The notes below the pieces were generated by a model. That model was not told the DNA's origin. It saw only the letters and a list, made by a program, of their open reading frames with translations, and searched no databases. The position numbers and the translations under genes were made by a program. A stretch of 64,000 bases of DNA from Engraulis encrasicolus (taxonomy: Eukaryota; Chordata; Actinopteri; Clupeiformes; Engraulidae): positions 34,320,088 through 34,384,087 of the forward strand of contig NC_085872.1 in assembly GCF_034702125.1 (NCBI RefSeq), in the 5' to 3' direction. Shown piece by piece: positions 48,400-64,000 of the stretch; within the stretch, counting starts at the first letter, position 1; each line of letters starts with the position of its first letter.

Positions 48400-51300
48400 T
48401 GACTATCATAAGAGATGCTCCTGAATAAATAAAACAGGGCCAAGAATATGTGGTCATTATCAGATTATCCTCAGGCCAACCTAATAAATCTCGCCATCTA
48501 GAGGTAGAGAGGGAGAGGTGCACGTTTCATTCCGTAATTTTCCACTTCTGCCATCCTTGGCATATAAATAGGACGAGTAGGCCCATGTTGAAAATACATT
48601 GGTTGACTGGGATCTTAAGTCATCTTTTTTCCAGGTGTGTATGTACAACTGTGTTAGATATAGGTAGTGTAACACAACCCAGTGCAGAATGCAAATATTG
48701 ATCAATCAATAATATTGAACTCATCATCACCACATTTTCAATGCTGTATTATATGTTGTATATATGGGTTATTATATACAGTAAAAAAGAGACAGCACAA
48801 AACATATATTTTACTGTATATTCATCCTGTTTTAATACAAAGTCAACATATCTACATACATGGTTCTAAATCAATCAACAGAGTCTGAAGTAACAGATTG
48901 AAAGTTGAAACACTTATTAGCACTTGACCCTCATACAGTACATGTGCAGTACCTTTTGGGCAGCCTCACTGATGGATAGAGTTTTTGTCCTTTGCTCTAA
49001 TGACTTGTGTGCTTGATTTGCTTTTACTGGGCCGTATTTAAGACACAACATTTTGGTCGGGAGTAGTCTGTGCCTTTTGTTCCAAAACTTGTGAAGGCCC
49101 TTCCTGTAGGTACTGGCATCGTGGACACTACAGACTGTGCACCAGCCTTGCTCTCCAGTTTTCTGATGTAAGTTTGTGTTGTCCTTGGGCATGCTGCTGA
49201 ATTTAATTAAAAAAACCTGCTTCTCTCTCTGGGTAGGAATGATGGAGAACTCACTGTGCTCACAGGAAAGATGACACAGCAGAATAATAACATTTATTAT
49301 ACTATGTCCTTTGTGCATTCCCTGCCAAAATGCAGCCACCCATGTGAATAATTAACAGCTAATTGAATGAACAATTGGAGATTAAAACAGAATTAATTCT
49401 GGGCTTCTGGACTGTGCATGTGCTTCCCGATAGTTGAGGCTGCCATCAGCGATTGTGACAGTGTCTTCCTGTGCCTCCTGTGCTCTACATAGCATCAGAC
49501 ACCCAAGGTTTAAAGTTCAGCGGTCAAAGTTTAGAGCACAATGATAATAATAATGATAATATCAATAATATCAAAACTCCATAGGGCTACAGATTACAAC
49601 GCTGTACATTTTTAACCTCGTACAGGAACATTTGCTTGCCAACTACACAACATTTCATTAGGTTATATTCATATAAGTAGTCCAAAACGCAATATAAATA
49701 AATAACTGAATAAAAAATTCAAGCATAATATTAACAAAAATAATAAAAAATAATATTGGTTAAATATTTGACAACAACAATAAGGCTCATTTTAGTCTCT
49801 TTTTGACCTACACAACTCACTCCAGTGGCTTCCTTTTTTGATAGCTTGTGCTAAAATGTTTGCACGGGCTCAAAAACGTGTTGTACTACCTATAGATCAA
49901 AACTGTGCAAACTGAAATTGACTGAAATGTTTTCCAAATCTTGCTGAAAATAAAACGGATCTATTTCAGTCTGGTAAAAATAGTAGCTTTGTGTGTATAT
50001 AATATTATCTTCCTAAGTCGGATTAGTGGATATGTGTAGGTCCACTTGCCCAATTAGGATCACCACCAAATATAATTATATAAACTGTGTAATTATAAAG
50101 ACTTGGGATAAGAGAGAATCTCAATATGACAGTGCTGCCCATGAGGGTCTCTTACTACAATAACACTTGAATGTCTTGGCTCTCTGAAAAGATAGCCTGG
50201 CGCATAACCTGTGCATCTGTAGACCTTTTGTGCATTTCTTCATGTCCAAAGGAGATCATTTTGGAGAAGAGGAGACGGCAAATTGCACACCTCCTGGCTA
50301 GTCTGCAGATAAAGGAATGTCAAAAAGGAAAGTATGCTCGGCTTCCCTTTCAGCAATCCTTTTTGGATGCAAACCATTACAAAAAGAATTAGAAAACAAT
50401 GTGCTAGTGTCAATCCTGGGTGGGTCCATTGAAGATTTTAGAATAATTGGTCTTATACAAGCCATCACATTTAACTCTTTGCGGCATACACACAATAGAA
50501 GCAGCATGTTGTGGTTAAAAGGAAATGAACTAATAAGATAAAAACTACCCACAGGAACATATTGGCCAGATAATGACTCCTCCATGTATGGTCACGAGAG
50601 ATAGTGTACACCAGGTTTCAGATTTTTCTTTAAAAACTGCAATGAAACATATCTTTCACACTGGTAATGTTCTATATGCTGAAACAACCATATGACACCA
50701 TTAATGCTCTTCTCCTGTCATAGACAGAGACACTTGGATGCTTCCGAACTTGGACTGCTCTTCGAGGCACTGAAGGTAGAAGGTCTGCTTCAGTATTGGT
50801 ACTGTTTCTGATGGATGTTCCTGATGGCATTGTCAATTTCAAGATGGTTCACAATCAATGTCCTTCTCGTCGTTGCAGCCGCAGCTGTCTCCTCCGTCAG
50901 ATGATTCATACAGAGGATTTATCTGTCTGCTCTGAAACCATTCGATCCTATTGGCAAAGAAATGTTTGAATGTACTGTCACTCCAATTGAAGATGCAGCA
51001 ATTTTTCCAGGCTTTGAATTGTTTGTATTGATAATTATTTGAAGATTTTTCAGTAAGTTTTCTTTCTCCACTATTTTTTTTTTTTTTTACAAAATTGATC
51101 ACGACATTTTATAGGATACTTGAACACTGAGGTAATAGTTTGCAGTGTGACACATGACATCCCAGATCCAATCCTTCCAGGCAGTTCCTGAGAGTGCATG
51201 TGGTGCTGTTGCTTTTTTTAAAACATTTTTATTTTGTACTTTTTAAACTCTGAAATCCAAATGACGTCAATGATGAATTCGAATCATTCTTGCTGTGATG

Positions 51301-51425
51301 ACATCAGTCACTGGTTTTTGGTAAAGTTCGTTTTTTTTTACTGTGGCTTTCTCAAGTTTGTTTCTGTAGTGCTTGTGGCCCACTGGGAAAAAGGAATCTT
51401 AGCAGATGGCGGTCTTCCCCTTTTC
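48400..51425. other. ptprs downstream region, possible long 3'UTR
   Basis: AT-rich sequence with no recognised domain. A 140-codon frame on the minus strand (48917-49339) and the end of another (to 50842) resemble no family I know. No SINE or MITE was recognised here, unlike the flanks, which mildly supports transcribed 3'UTR. Confidence 0.3.
51228..51233 (-). terminator. ptprs: Possible ptprs polyadenylation signal
   Basis: AATAAA on the minus strand 193 nt after the ptprs stop. Another AATAAA sits near 49291, so the 3'UTR could be about 0.2 kb or over 2 kb; sequence alone does not decide. Confidence 0.35.

Positions 51426-64000
<12,575 letters not shown>

Larger units (their letters stand above)
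45250..48400. other. Intergenic between the GRAMD2-family gene and ptprs
   Basis: Beyond the listed repeats no coding exon was found. Promoter elements of the GRAMD2-family gene would be expected just above 44200, but no TATA or CpG signal stands out. Confidence 0.4.

Overview
The window reads as teleost fish nuclear DNA. The evidence is three vertebrate genes split into many short exons with GT-AG introns, long (CA)n, (CT)n and (TGTA)n microsatellites, at least two tRNA-derived SINE families, an L2-like LINE, Tc1/mariner elements and many short hAT-like inverted-repeat elements with intact 8-bp target duplications. Clupeiform is a guess from the SINE type only.

Layout. 1-26 kb: no supportable protein-coding exon. 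It holds microsatellites, SINEs, MITEs, a decayed Tc1-like element (17.7-19.2 kb), a 5'-truncated L2-like LINE (20.1-21.9 kb) and a CpG-rich patch at about 16.2-16.65 kb that may be a promoter for a leftward gene outside the window. 26-35.5 kb: abhd17a on +, a palmitoyl-protein thioesterase of 319 aa in four coding exons. Its introns carry a 333-bp foldback, a THAP-bearing inverted-repeat element, a 1.6-kb Tc1 element and a 555-bp inverted-repeat element ending 43 nt before the last exon. 37.8-44.2 kb: a GRAM-domain membrane protein of the GRAMD2 family on -, 348 aa in 12 exons, tail to tail with abhd17a. 44.2-51.4 kb: repeats and probable 3'UTR. 51.4-64 kb: the 3' part of ptprs on -, a LAR-type receptor tyrosine phosphatase. 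17 coding segments (782 codons including stop) run from the membrane-proximal ectodomain through the transmembrane helix, a 12-nt microexon and phosphatase domains D1 and D2 to the stop; the 5' part continues beyond 64000.

The three genes do not form an operon-like unit. All three products act at membranes: ABHD17A removes palmitate from proteins at the plasma membrane and endosomes, GRAMD2 proteins sit at ER-plasma membrane contacts, and PTPRS is a cell-surface phosphatase. From memory, ABHD17A and PTPRS are both on human 19p13.3, so two of the genes look like a retained ancestral linkage.

I found no new gene system. The points most worth checking are the splicing features of ptprs (microexon; GC donor beside a 143-bp CA repeat), the two near-perfect hairpins, the THAP-bearing short element, and transposons lying very close to exons. 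All exon borders come from reading frame and splice sites by eye; none was tested against transcripts.
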